Source: JAJFJD01 sp965228695
GTDB taxonomy: Bacteria > Pseudomonadota > Alphaproteobacteria > UBA8366
Direction: 5' to 3'
NCBI GenBank assembly: GCA_965228695.1
Contig: CBDDIB010000002.1
Coordinates: forward strand, 2,790,001 to 2,854,000
Length of the DNA: 64,000 nt
Positions 52,881-61,211 of the stretch are shown here, piece after piece (positions within the stretch are counted from its first letter, which is position 1; the number at the start of each line of letters is the position of its first letter). A program made the position numbers and the translations under genes. The notes beneath the pieces are model-generated. The model searched no databases. It worked only from the letters and a program-made list of their open reading frames with translations, and was not told the DNA's origin.

Positions 52881-54209
52881 ATGAAGGCGCAAATCGCGTA
52901 TCTTAGCTACAAGATCAACAGCAGTTTCTGGTTTTTACCCAGCCTGATCACCATCGGTTCGGTGGCATTGGCATTCGCGGCCGTCTACACAGATCGGGCC
53001 TGGATCGGGGCGTCGGCCTATTCGAAAGATTGGTTGTTCACCGCCGAACCGGAAAGCGTTCGTCAGATGCTCGTGACGATCGCCGGATCTATGATCACCG
53101 TGGCCAGCCTCGTCTTTTCCATCACGCTTGTCGCCCTGACGCTGGCGTCGCAGCAGTTGGGCCCTCGATTGCTGACGAGTTTCAAGGAGGACCGGGCGAA
53201 TCAACTCGTTCTGGGCGTTTTCGTCGGGACCTTCGTCTACTCGCTGCTCGTTCTCGGTACGGTCAGTAGTGCCGACGATACGTTTTTCGTGCCCTACTGC
53301 TCCGCCGTCGTGGCCGTTGTTCTGGCGATCGGCAGTTTCGGCGTTCTGATTTTTTTCTTTCACCATATGGCTGAATCGATCGAGGCGGACTTCGTTATCG
53401 CACAGGTATTTCAGAATCTTGTGGACTCGATCGACAAGACCTTTCCGGAAAAGGACGCTGATCCGGCGGAGGTGGCGGAGGGCCCTAAGAGAGCCGAAGC
53501 CGAGTGTGCAGATCGGAACAAGACCGAAATTGACACGCCCGACACCGGTTACATTCAAGCGATCGATGTGGATGCGCTTCGCGACCTCGCGGAGAAGCAC
53601 GGATTTCGTTTAGAGTTGCTTTGCCGCCCGGGTCATTTCGTCGTCGAGACGTGTCCCGTTGCCCAAGTCGTCGCCGATGGGCCGCTCGACGATGATATAG
53701 AGGCAGCCGTTTTGGAGGCGATTGTCGTCGGCCCAAAACGGACGCCGACGCAAGACATCGAATTTCAAATCCGGGCCTTGGTGGAAATTGCCGTCCGAGC
53801 GCTATCGGCGGGCGTGAATGACCTCAACACGGCGTTGACCTGCATCGATCAGCTCGGGGCGGCGCTTGCGCGAATTCTGCGCCGTGAAATGCCGGACGCC
53901 CTGATCCGGTCCGACCGCGGGGAAATACTCGTGAAGCGGGATCTACCCGATTTCCAAGGCCTGATGGATGCATCGTTTCACGATATCCGGCAGAATTCAT
54001 CGGACGATGCCGCGGTCAGCATTAGATTGGTTCATACCCTGACGATGTTGTCGAGATTCGTCGCGACGCCGGGTCGACGGGCCGTTCTTCGCCGGCACGC
54101 GGAAATGATCGAACGGGCGACGGCGGAGTTCATCTTCGAGCCAAACGATCGCGAGGATGTTAAATCTCGGTTGAATGCGCTGTATTCGGCCTTGGATAGC
54201 GCAGCTTAA
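52881..54209 (+). CDS. DUF2254 membrane protein
   Basis: 442 residues with GGGAG upstream. Four helices occupy the first 170 residues (FWFLPSLITIGSVALAFAAV, ITVASLVFSITLVALTLASQ with the following QLGPRLL motif, LVLGVFVGTFVYSLLVLG, VVAVVLAIGSFGVLIFFFHH). The soluble C-terminal half contains IQAIDVDALRDLAEKHGFRL and the conserved VEIAVRALSAGVNDLNTAL. This is the layout of DUF2254, whose function is unknown. A degenerate copy of the csbD promoter region lies upstream at 52718. Confidence 0.85.
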   Translation: MKAQIAYLSYKINSSFWFLPSLITIGSVALAFAAVYTDRAWIGASAYSKDWLFTAEPESVRQMLVTIAGSMITVASLVFSITLVALTLASQQLGPRLLTSFKEDRANQLVLGVFVGTFVYSLLVLGTVSSADDTFFVPYCSAVVAVVLAIGSFGVLIFFFHHMAESIEADFVIAQVFQNLVDSIDKTFPEKDADPAEVAEGPKRAEAECADRNKTEIDTPDTGYIQAIDVDALRDLAEKHGFRLELLCRPGHFVVETCPVAQVVADGPLDDDIEAAVLEAIVVGPKRTPTQDIEFQIRALVEIAVRALSAGVNDLNTALTCIDQLGAALARILRREMPDALIRSDRGEILVKRDLPDFQGLMDASFHDIRQNSSDDAAVSIRLVHTLTMLSRFVATPGRRAVLRRHAEMIERATAEFIFEPNDREDVKSRLNALYSALDSAA

Positions 54210-54305
54210 CATCGGGTCCGCCGGTGCGGTCCTCATCGTCCTGGGGCCGCAGAAGGACTCTAATCCTACCCTCAGAATGTTACCATAGACCGAAAATTCA
54301 AGCGC

Positions 54306-54324
54306 AATCCGGACTGTCCGGATT
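54306..54324. promoter_or_regulatory. Palindrome upstream of ECF sigma gene
   Basis: AATCCGGA CTG TCCGGATT, a perfect 8-base inverted repeat, lies 70 bases before the sigma factor start. It could be an operator; no regulator gene is adjacent to support that. Confidence 0.4.
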
Positions 54325-54394
54325 CGGTCGCAACTTTACATTAGTCGGTCCGCATGAGACGCTCGGCCTGGAGGCAGAGTGGTAAAATCAGCAT

Positions 54395-54895
54395 ATGACT
54401 GACTTTTTCAACGATCTGGAAGGTGAGATTCCTCACCTCCGACGCTATGCGCGGTCGCTCACGAAAGAGCGGGATTCCGCGGATGATCTCGTGCAGGCAT
54501 GCCTCGAGAGGGCGATTAGCCGATCTTCCTTGTATCAGGAAGGAACTAATCGGCGCGCCTGGCTGTTTAAGATTATGTACAATTTGTTTATTTCCGAGAA
54601 GCGCAGCCAAGCGCGCGTGGTCCGGCTGCAGGATTCGATGGATCCGGACCGGCATATTTCCGTCGCGGCGTCGCAGCAACATTCCGTGGAGCTGACGCAA
54701 GTGGGGGAAGCGCTGGATAGGTTGCCGGCGGAACAGCGTGAGGTGCTGCTGCTTGTTGCCTTGGAGGGCATGTCTTACGAGGAAGTTGCCGAAATAATGG
54801 AAATTCCAATCGGCACTGTGAGGTCCCGGTTATCGCGCGCCCGCGAGGCGATGCGCGAAAATTTTAAAGTGGAAGGCAAATCGCGTGCCGGATAG
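54395..54895 (+). CDS. ECF sigma factor
   Basis: 166 residues. Region 2 is DLEGEIPHLRRYARSLTKER, DDLVQACLERAISR and TNRRAWLFKIMYNLFISEKR; region 4 is LDRLPAEQREVLLLVALEGM, SYEEVAEIMEIPIGTVRSRL with the helix-turn-helix. Group-specific extra domains are missing, as in a minimal RpoE-type ECF factor. The anti-sigma gene overlaps its last 11 bases. It is not EcfG itself by context, since no nepR or phyR is next to it. Confidence 0.9.
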   Translation: MTDFFNDLEGEIPHLRRYARSLTKERDSADDLVQACLERAISRSSLYQEGTNRRAWLFKIMYNLFISEKRSQARVVRLQDSMDPDRHISVAASQQHSVELTQVGEALDRLPAEQREVLLLVALEGMSYEEVAEIMEIPIGTVRSRLSRAREAMRENFKVEGKSRAG

Positions 54896-55757
54896 GAATA
54901 ATGCACTAGCGTTGGATCGCGAGATACTGAGCGAGTATGTCGATGGTCAATTAGACGACAATGCGCGGGTCAATGTCGCAACGCATTTGGCCGAGCATCC
55001 GGCCGATGCCGAGGTCGTCGATGAATATCGTCGCCAGGCCTCGGCGATCAATGCCGCCTTCGATCCGATCCTGCAGGAACCGGTGCCGGACGATCTTCTC
55101 GAAATTGTGCGGAAAGGCCGGGCCGCCGTCGGGCAGAGTGATGACCGGAACGGTACTCGCGCCAAATGGATGCTGATCGGTGTTGCGGCATCGGTGATGC
55201 TGTTTCTCGCCGGTATTGCCGGCGGATGGTACTACCGTGGTTATCAGGAGACTGCCCGCCTCAACGCGATGGTTATTCAGCAATTCGTTCGGTCAGCGGC
55301 CAACGCGTATGTCCTGTATGATCGCGATACGGATCGCGGTGGTAAATTCAGATCCGAGCGCATGAAGGACTTCGTTCAGTGGATGTACGACAGCTTCGGC
55401 GATAAATTCACGCCGCCGAAACTGGACTCGAACGGATTCTCCTTTGCCGGCGGCCGTCTCTTGCCGACGGCGGTCGGGCCGGCGGCGCAAATGACCTACC
55501 GGGACCAAGAGGATCGCCGTGTCACCTTGTACTTCGTCAAGGGCCGGAATAATGACTACGCTGGCGATATGGCGGCCTTCAAGCCGCAGCGGTTCGGCGA
55601 TTTCGATACGTTTTTCCTGCAGGACGACGATCGGTCGATCTATTTTTGGCAGCGGGCCCCGCTGCAATACGCCGTGGTCGGTGAAATGGAGCAGTCCGAA
55701 CTGTCCAAGGTGACAGAGGATATTGTCGGACAGCTGTTCGGCGAGGACGAAAAATAG
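54885..55757 (+). CDS. Membrane-bound anti-sigma factor
   Basis: 290 residues with a GTG start inside the sigma gene, so translation is coupled. The N-terminal cytoplasmic helices (REILSEYVDGQLDDNARVNV, ATHLAEHPADAEVV) match anti-sigma domains without the zinc-binding HxxxCxxC. One helix (WMLIGVAASVMLFLAGIAGG, about 97-116) is followed by a periplasmic domain (QFVRSAANAYVLYDRD, FSFAGGRLLPTAVGPAAQMT, YFWQRAPLQYAVVGEME). It should hold the upstream sigma factor until a signal in the periplasm. Paralogous to the protein at 61186. Confidence 0.85.
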   Translation: MPDRNNALALDREILSEYVDGQLDDNARVNVATHLAEHPADAEVVDEYRRQASAINAAFDPILQEPVPDDLLEIVRKGRAAVGQSDDRNGTRAKWMLIGVAASVMLFLAGIAGGWYYRGYQETARLNAMVIQQFVRSAANAYVLYDRDTDRGGKFRSERMKDFVQWMYDSFGDKFTPPKLDSNGFSFAGGRLLPTAVGPAAQMTYRDQEDRRVTLYFVKGRNNDYAGDMAAFKPQRFGDFDTFFLQDDDRSIYFWQRAPLQYAVVGEMEQSELSKVTEDIVGQLFGEDEK

Positions 55758-55856
55758 CACCGACACGGCCGACTTCGAAATCGAACGCGAAAACGGACAG
55801 CAACGATCGCAGTGTGCGCCTTGCTGCCCGTTCCGGTTCGTCGTGAATACCGAACG

Positions 55857-56102
55857 TTAACGCCAGACCGGCTTGCCCAAATCGACGTCGTCCTTGTCGG
55901 TAAGGGCGCCCGTCGCGGCGCCGGCCGCGCCGCCGATTGCAGCGCCCGCGCCGGGCGATCCAAGAAGCGCGCCGCCGACCGCGCCGGCGCCCGCGCCGAT
56001 CGCCCCGCCGGAAATTGCGCGGTCACCCTTGGTCTCGCCGCATCCCGCAAGCGCAACCAGTGCGGCCACGGCTATTGTTGGCAACAAAACTGATTTCATC
56101 AT
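55857..56102 (-). CDS. Glycine-zipper lipoprotein
   Basis: 81 residues from ATG 56102 (also possible 56108 or 56099), with GGGGG upstream. The leader VLLPTIAVAALVALAGC ends in a LAGC lipobox. The mature part is a glycine zipper (GGAIGAGAGAVGGALLGSPG, AGAAIGGAAGAATGAL) that can insert into a membrane, ending DKDDVDLGKPVWR. Such proteins are osmotically or stress-induced outer membrane lipoproteins in many Gram-negative bacteria. Confidence 0.78.
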   Translation of the reverse strand: MMKSVLLPTIAVAALVALAGCGETKGDRAISGGAIGAGAGAVGGALLGSPGAGAAIGGAAGAATGALTDKDDVDLGKPVWR

Positions 56103-56233
56103 GGTCATACCCCCATGTGGTTTCGCATAGGCCGCCCGCCTGTGCTGACGCAAAATTCATTTTTTCGGCGGCCGCACGACATTGTCGTTATCCAGCGGCA
56201 GGCTAGAAGCGGATTTCTTACTTCTCTGGTGGC

Positions 56234-56258
56234 AACGCTCCGGTCGGCGGATGGTTCC
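56234..56258 (-). promoter_or_regulatory. EcfG-type general stress promoter
   Basis: On the minus strand GGAAC (56258-56254), 16 bases, CGTT (56237-56234). It points to the glycine-zipper lipoprotein at 56102. Confidence 0.65.
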
Positions 56259-56304
56259 CTCGGTGCGCCGGAGTCTCCGATGGAATGCCGATTCGCATGT
56301 CGGT

Positions 56305-56330
56305 GGAACCGCGGTGCGGGTTACGGCGTT
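56305..56330 (+). promoter_or_regulatory. EcfG-type general stress promoter
   Basis: GGAAC, 17 bases, CGTT. It lies 98 bases before the OmpA-like gene at 56429; divergent with 56234-56258. The 326-base gap 56103-56428 holds only these two promoters. Confidence 0.65.
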
Positions 56331-56428
56331 CATGGGTAGACGCCGAAAAATTTCGGCAATGGTTTAGGGCGAAGCGCGAGTACATGCGAAGGCAGTCAGC
56401 GCGGCCCGAGTTCGTGAGGAGTGAGTAA

Positions 56429-57304
56429 ATGAAGAAATTTGTTAGGGGTATTTGTTTGACGAGTTTCGTCGCGCTTGCGGCGGGTTGTACGTCATCGTCG
56501 GTTGAGGAACTGGCCAACACCGAAAAGCAAGGCAGCGCATTCGATCAGAACTTGGCGGTGGAATACACCAAGCTTTCAAGATACGAAGCGGAAAAAATGC
56601 TCGACCGAGAAGATTCCGCCCATTTCGCGAGAAAAGGAAATGTCGCCGCGCAAGGTAAGGCGATTGCGCCCGACGAAGTGAGCAGCCGTGTTATTCCGAA
56701 GGAACATGTCGGTCAACTTACCCGTGCGCGTGCCAGCCTCGTCGATGCGTTCAATCACGACGTAAAGAATTTGTACCCCGCGACGGCCGCAACGGCCCAG
56801 GCGAAATTCGATTGTTGGCTCGAACAGCAGGAAGAGAATTACCAACCGGAGGATATCGCCGACTGCAAGAAGCAGTTTATCACGGCCATGCGCTCGATGT
56901 ACGAGAAGGAAGCCGCATTCGTTGCGGAACGCGATAAGAACAAGGGGCAGCCCGAGAAGGCGTCGGTCGCCGGAATGCAGACCTTGATCTTCTTCGATTT
57001 CGACGAATACACGATCGAGCCGAATCAGAAATCCAAATTGGACAGCATTGCGGACGCACTCAAGAAATCGGGCACGCAATACACAATTTCGGCGACGGGC
57101 CATGCGGATCGCGTGGGACCGAAAGAATACAACAAGATTCTGTCAATGCGCCGGGCCGAAGCTGTCAAAGCGCATCTGATCGCCCGTGGCGTCACGCCGG
57201 CGGCGATCAATGTTTCGGCAGAAGGTGAAACCGAACCAAGAGTTCCAACGGGTGACGGTGTGCGCAAGGCGGAAAACCGGCGCGTGAACATCAGCGTGCG
57301 GTAG
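56429..57304 (+). CDS. OmpA-family lipoprotein
   Basis: 291 residues. The leader GICLTSFVALAAGC ends in an AAGC lipobox. The middle is helical with two Cys (AKFDCWLEQQEENYQPEDIA, DCKKQ). The C-terminal OmpA domain (about 185-290) has the peptidoglycan-binding motifs LIFFDFDEYTIEPNQKSKLD, ATGHADRVGPKEYNKILSMR and RRAEAVKAHLIARGV. It anchors the outer membrane to the cell wall. It is probably expressed under general stress, with the DUF1328 gene 39 bases downstream. Confidence 0.88.
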   Translation: MKKFVRGICLTSFVALAAGCTSSSVEELANTEKQGSAFDQNLAVEYTKLSRYEAEKMLDREDSAHFARKGNVAAQGKAIAPDEVSSRVIPKEHVGQLTRARASLVDAFNHDVKNLYPATAATAQAKFDCWLEQQEENYQPEDIADCKKQFITAMRSMYEKEAAFVAERDKNKGQPEKASVAGMQTLIFFDFDEYTIEPNQKSKLDSIADALKKSGTQYTISATGHADRVGPKEYNKILSMRRAEAVKAHLIARGVTPAAINVSAEGETEPRVPTGDGVRKAENRRVNISVR

Positions 57305-57343
57305 CAGCAACGGTCACGGTAACTAACGGATTGGAGATTTATC

Positions 57344-57520
57344 ATGCTCGGATGGGCAATCGTTTTCTTAATCGTCGCGATCATTGCCGGTGTTTTCGGA
57401 TTTGGCGGGATCGCGTCCGCGTCGGCGGGCATCGCCCAGATTCTATTCTTCGTGTTTTTGGTCTTGCTCGTTGTCAGTTTGGTCATTCACGTGGTTCGCG
57501 GCCGCCGACCGCCCGTTTAA
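57344..57520 (+). CDS. DUF1328 (YtjA-type) small membrane protein
   Basis: 58 residues with TTGGAG upstream. Two helices: MLGWAIVFLIVAIIAGVFGF and IAQILFFVFLVLLVVSLVIH, joined by GGIASASAG. This is the DUF1328 pattern, a conserved small membrane protein of unknown role. A strong terminator lies 13 bases after its stop. Confidence 0.88.
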   Translation: MLGWAIVFLIVAIIAGVFGFGGIASASAGIAQILFFVFLVLLVVSLVIHVVRGRRPPV

Positions 57521-57533
57521 CGTCGGGAATAAC

Positions 57534-57570
57534 ATCCGCCGGCCCATCCCAGGGCCGGCGGATGATTTTG
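57534..57570. terminator. Strong terminator between convergent genes
   Basis: ATCCGCCGGCCC pairs with GGGCCGGCGGAT around a six-base loop, then GATTTTGCTTT. It serves the OmpA/DUF1328 unit and lies at the end of the minus-strand mgtC-like gene. Confidence 0.85.
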
Positions 57571-57578
57571 CTTTCGCC

Positions 57579-58058
57579 TTAGTCCGAATCAGGGTTCGCG
57601 ACCTTCGACAAACGATTGATGGACAGCACGACGAATGTAAAAAAGGCGATCATGGCGGCGACCACGTAAAGCCCGCCGCCGCAGGAGACGCCGACCGCGC
57701 CGACGACCCAAACGCTTGCTCCGGTGGTCAGCCCCCGAACATCCGAATCCCCGCGGATTATGCAGCCGGCGCCGAGAAATCCGATTCCTGTAATCACCCC
57801 CTGAACGATCCGGGACGGGTCGATCGACGTTTCGTCCGAAAAGCGCAATGGCCCAGACGCAAGATCCAGTGTGGCGAGCATGAAACTTGCCGACCCAAGG
57901 CTGACCAGCATGTGGGTGCGCAGTCCAGCGGGCTTATCTTTTGATTCTCGCTCCCAGCCAACCACCAAGCCAAATGCGACCGCGAGCGAGAGCCGAAAGG
58001 CCATCTCAAGCGGTGGAGTGTGAAAATCGAGAAATCTATCGGCCAATTCGGCAAGCAT
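57579..58058 (-). CDS. MgtC/SapB family membrane protein
   Basis: 159 residues from ATG 58058 (GGAAAAA site); ATG 58091 is an alternative closer to the promoter. Motifs of the family: RLSLAVAFGLVVGWERESKD, KPAGLRTHMLVSLGSASFML, GVITGIGFLGAGCIIRG and LTTGASVWVVGAVGVSCGGG. MgtC proteins inhibit the F-type ATP synthase in Salmonella and help growth at low magnesium; most homologues lack a defined role. An EcfG-type promoter lies upstream. Confidence 0.88.
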   Translation of the reverse strand: MLAELADRFLDFHTPPLEMAFRLSLAVAFGLVVGWERESKDKPAGLRTHMLVSLGSASFMLATLDLASGPLRFSDETSIDPSRIVQGVITGIGFLGAGCIIRGDSDVRGLTTGASVWVVGAVGVSCGGGLYVVAAMIAFFTFVVLSINRLSKVANPDSD

Positions 58059-58130
58059 GAGTTTTTCCAATCCAGATTCAGTCTGTGACATTGGGTGCGG
58101 CGGCGGATGATCGCTTGCGCGCAGATAGCG

Positions 58131-58156
58131 AACGACAGGGAAGGGGTTGGAGTTCC
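58131..58156 (-). promoter_or_regulatory. EcfG-type general stress promoter
   Basis: On the minus strand GGAAC? reads GGAAC at 58156-58152, 17 bases, CGTT (58134-58131). It is 73 bases before ATG 58058, or 40 before ATG 58091. Confidence 0.62.
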
Positions 58157-58259
58157 AATCCCCAGCCTTCGGAATTCGACGGCCTGGTTGACAGCAGGTC
58201 GAAATCCGGTGTCGAACTGTGTCCTCCATCACGGGTCAAGAGGCTATTTCGCGCCGATC

Positions 58260-59255
58260 ATGCAAATGATTCCTGAAATCCTTCAAGTCGCGCTTGGATC
58301 GGCCGTCGTTGGTGCGACCATTGCGCCGTTGCTGCGGTCGCGGCGCTGGTATCTGCGGTTTTTCGATTTTCCGCGCATGCAGATACTTGTGTTGGGTCTG
58401 CTGGTTCTACTCTCCGGGTTCGTTGTGGTGCCCGGTGCGAGTTCGCTGGCCGGCGCGGTTCTCGTTGCCGTGACGGGATGCGTCGTGCTTCAGGGACTCA
58501 AGTTGCTGCCGTACACGAAAGGTCTGGCCCGGCCGTTACCGGCCGCCGAGGAGGACGCGAAGACCGCCTCAGTCAGCTTGTTTGTGGCGAATGTCTATAT
58601 GCCGAACCGGAACAGCGACCCGTTGAAGGATCTCTTGCGGCAGGCAAGTCCTGATATCGCCGTTATCGTCGAGACCAATTCTTGGTGGATCGAACAGCTT
58701 GCTGAGTTCGAAGAGATCTATGGGCATGTCACCAAGGTTCCGTTGGACAATACCTATGGGATGGTCGTTTTCACCCGGTTTGACGTCATGCAATGCGACG
58801 TTAAATACCTGACGGACCCCCAGGTTCCGTCGGTCTTTCTGACCGTCCGGATCGCCGACGATGTCCTTGTCGATGTCTATGCCGTTCATCCCCGCCCTCC
58901 GGACATTGGTCAGGACACGACCCATCGCGACGATGAGCTGGGTCTCGTTGCGCAGCATGTCCAGAAGATGCCGAACCCCGCCATTGTGGCCGGCGATTTG
59001 AACGATGTTGCTTGGTCGCGATCGACACGGCAGTTCCAGCAGGATAGCGGCTTGTTGGACCCGCGGATCGGCCGCGGGCTTTACAATACCTTTCATGCAA
59101 AAATCCCGTTCGTGCGATGGCCGCTCGATCATATTTTTGTCGATCGCCGGTTCCATCTCATCGAGATGAAACGGCTTCCGAGTATCAACTCGGACCATTT
59201 CCCGATCATGGCCTCGTTCCGCTATGTCGGCGCGGCGTTGCCGGACGGCGATTGA
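58260..59255 (+). CDS. Membrane-bound endonuclease/exonuclease/phosphatase-family protein
   Basis: 331 residues from ATG 58260. Two or three N-terminal helices (ILQVALGSAVVGATIAPLL, MQILVLGLLVLLSGFVVVP, AGAVLVAVTGCVVLQGL) are followed by a periplasmic EEP domain with intact catalytic motifs: FVANVYMPN, ASPDIAVIVETNSWW, VDVYAVHPRPP, AIVAGDLNDVAWS, PLDHIFVD and INSDHFPIMA. The fold cleaves phosphodiesters or phospholipid head groups; the substrate is unknown. No clear ribosome site. Confidence 0.85.
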   Translation: MQMIPEILQVALGSAVVGATIAPLLRSRRWYLRFFDFPRMQILVLGLLVLLSGFVVVPGASSLAGAVLVAVTGCVVLQGLKLLPYTKGLARPLPAAEEDAKTASVSLFVANVYMPNRNSDPLKDLLRQASPDIAVIVETNSWWIEQLAEFEEIYGHVTKVPLDNTYGMVVFTRFDVMQCDVKYLTDPQVPSVFLTVRIADDVLVDVYAVHPRPPDIGQDTTHRDDELGLVAQHVQKMPNPAIVAGDLNDVAWSRSTRQFQQDSGLLDPRIGRGLYNTFHAKIPFVRWPLDHIFVDRRFHLIEMKRLPSINSDHFPIMASFRYVGAALPDGD

Positions 59256-59305
59256 TTCCAGCCACCGGCTGTTCGGTAACGGGGGCCCAGCAAGGGCATT
59301 GCTAT

Positions 59306-59330
59306 GGAACCGTCTCCTTCCGTGCGCGTT
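59306..59330 (+). promoter_or_regulatory. EcfG-type general stress promoter
   Basis: GGAAC, 16 bases, CGTT. It ends 32 bases before the PRC-barrel gene at 59363. Confidence 0.72.
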
Positions 59331-59362
59331 GTTCTTTTGAGGCGCGAATCTAGACAGGGACA

Positions 59363-60124
59363 ATGGCTGTGCTGTGGAATTTCGACGAATTATGCGGGTA
59401 TTCGATCAACGCCCGCGACGGAAGTCTGGGACGGGTCGATGACCTACTGTTCGACGACGCAAGCTGGACGATGCGATATTTCGTTGTGGATACGGCTTGG
59501 CTCTTCGGTAGGCGGGTGCTGTTATCCCCCGCAGCCGTGGGGATTCCGCAAAAGGATGACAAAACCGTTCCGGTCATGCTGACAAAACAGCAGGTCGAGG
59601 ACAGCCCATCGGTCGACACGGACGCACCGGTGAGCCGGCAAGAGGAGAAGGCGCTGCAACGCCATTATGGCTGGCCGGAATATTGGTTGTATCCGTCGTC
59701 GATGGCGATTGCCGGCATCGGTGAGGATGCGGTCGGTGCGGGTGCACTGGGGCAAGCGGTTGATGCCGAGACCGTCTCGGCGCAGGGGGACCCGAACCTT
59801 CGCAGCGCAAAGGAGATTTGCGGCTACACGGTGCAGGCCAAAGACGGCGACATCGGACAGGTCGAAAGCTTTGTTATTGAGGACGACAGCTGGGTCCTCC
59901 GCTACGTGATTATCGATACCGGAAACTGGTGGCCCGGCCGCAAAATTGTCATATCGCCGCGTTGGGCGACCGATATCGATTGGGCCGGTCGGAATTTCGC
60001 GGTCCGGATGACGAAAGATCAAATTGCATCGAGCCCCGAATATGATCCCTCGGCAATGATCGAGCGCAGTTACGAAACGCTGCTGCACGACTACTACGAT
60101 GTGCCGCCCTATTGGGGACGATAA
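59363..60124 (+). CDS. Double PRC-barrel protein
   Basis: 253 residues without a signal peptide. Two PRC barrels are visible: residues 5-80 (ELCGYSINARDGSLGRVDDL, WTMRYFVVDTAWLFGRRVLL) and residues 150-225 (EICGYTVQAKDGDIGQVESF, WVLRYVIIDTGNWWPGRKIV), so the domain has duplicated. A linker of about 60 residues separates them. PRC barrels bind proteins or RNA; this form is frequent in stress regions. The stop overlaps the next start by one base. Confidence 0.87.
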   Translation: MAVLWNFDELCGYSINARDGSLGRVDDLLFDDASWTMRYFVVDTAWLFGRRVLLSPAAVGIPQKDDKTVPVMLTKQQVEDSPSVDTDAPVSRQEEKALQRHYGWPEYWLYPSSMAIAGIGEDAVGAGALGQAVDAETVSAQGDPNLRSAKEICGYTVQAKDGDIGQVESFVIEDDSWVLRYVIIDTGNWWPGRKIVISPRWATDIDWAGRNFAVRMTKDQIASSPEYDPSAMIERSYETLLHDYYDVPPYWGR

Positions 60125-60489
60125 TGACGGTCATTCCGCTCAACCGATATCGTCCCCATAAAGCCGAACTCAAAGCGTTCAGCCGAGCGGTCGTCGCCGT
60201 CCTCAGGATAAAACGGCGGTACGGCGCGGAAATGATCTTAGCGAGTGCCGAGGCCGATATCGTGAGCTGGCTTGGCCGTCGTGCGATCCGAACCGCCATC
60301 CATCGCGAGGGATTGACGAAAGCCAGCTATGACCGAATTCTGGCGGCTGTCGGCGACAACGCGAACATTCGCTACAAAGTACGCTGCCACGTTGCGGAAT
60401 ACAGCGTCGCCCACTTGATCGATTTGGGCGATGTCGCCGGCGGTATGGCGACAACACGTTCCCCGGTTTCGACCGACGGATCTGATTGA
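60124..60489 (+). CDS. Hypothetical cytoplasmic protein
   Basis: 121 residues, starting in the stop codon of the PRC-barrel gene (TAATG), so it is co-translated. It is basic and helical (FSRAVVAVLRIKRRYGAEMI, WLGRRAIRTAIHREGLTKAS) with no signal peptide. The family is not recognised. The shared stress promoter suggests a general-stress role. Confidence 0.6.
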   Translation: MTVIPLNRYRPHKAELKAFSRAVVAVLRIKRRYGAEMILASAEADIVSWLGRRAIRTAIHREGLTKASYDRILAAVGDNANIRYKVRCHVAEYSVAHLIDLGDVAGGMATTRSPVSTDGSD

Positions 60490-60722
60490 CCTAATAACCG
60501 CCGCCTTGTGACGTGGCGTCGCGATCGGCTGCCGCAAACAACCACCGGGCGCAAATCTTTTGAATTTGCGCAAGCCGGGCAATCGCCCCATAGTGCCCCA
60601 AGGGGCGAGAAACTTGGTGGAGCTTGGGCGCTAGGCTGGTTGAATTTGTTGCATTTTTCAGCCCGGTTTGAGGCGTAGGCTCGCTGTTTCGCTCCTCCCC
60701 TTTATTGGCGGGAGGGTGTTCG

Positions 60723-61211
60723 ATGGCTGAGCAACACCAACTGATACTCGAACTAGTTCCAAGGTTGCGGCGTTTTGCACGGGCAATCTCCGGCGACGCC
60801 GATGCGGGTGACGACGCCGTGAAATCGGCGATCGTCGATGCATTGCAACAGCCGTTCGCGTCGCAGAATAAGAAAAGACTGTTTTGCCGCTTGCTGTCCT
60901 CGATTTACGCCGATCTCAAGGTGCAGGATCGCACTGGCGCGGGGCGGCCCGTTGCGGCGAATGCGGCACCCGATTTGTCGAATGCTGCCAAGAGATTGAT
61001 GTCTCTCTCCTTGCCCGAACGTGCCGCGCTTGTTCTCGTCACGACCGAAGAGTTGGCCTATCATTTGATTGCCGAAGTAATGGGAACAGGGGAGGCGGTT
61101 GCCCGCGGCCACCTAGCTCGGGCACGCGGGAAGCTGTGCGTAGATTCAAACGATCAACCTGATTCATTAACCGACGGAGAAGGTCATGTCCGAGCAGCGT
61201 CTACTGAGTGA
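60723..61211 (+). CDS. Divergent ECF-type sigma factor
   Basis: 162 residues from ATG 60723 (GGGAGGG site; a TTG at 60705 lies inside that site). Weak region 2 (LVPRLRRFARAISGDADAGD, KKRLFCRLLSSIYADLKVQD) and region 4 (LSLPERAALVLVTTEELAYH, LIAEVMGTGEAVARGHLARA). It is paired with an overlapping anti-sigma gene, like 54395/54885, so the pairs arose by duplication. It has diverged more at the -10-binding residues. Confidence 0.78.
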   Translation: MAEQHQLILELVPRLRRFARAISGDADAGDDAVKSAIVDALQQPFASQNKKRLFCRLLSSIYADLKVQDRTGAGRPVAANAAPDLSNAAKRLMSLSLPERAALVLVTTEELAYHLIAEVMGTGEAVARGHLARARGKLCVDSNDQPDSLTDGEGHVRAASTE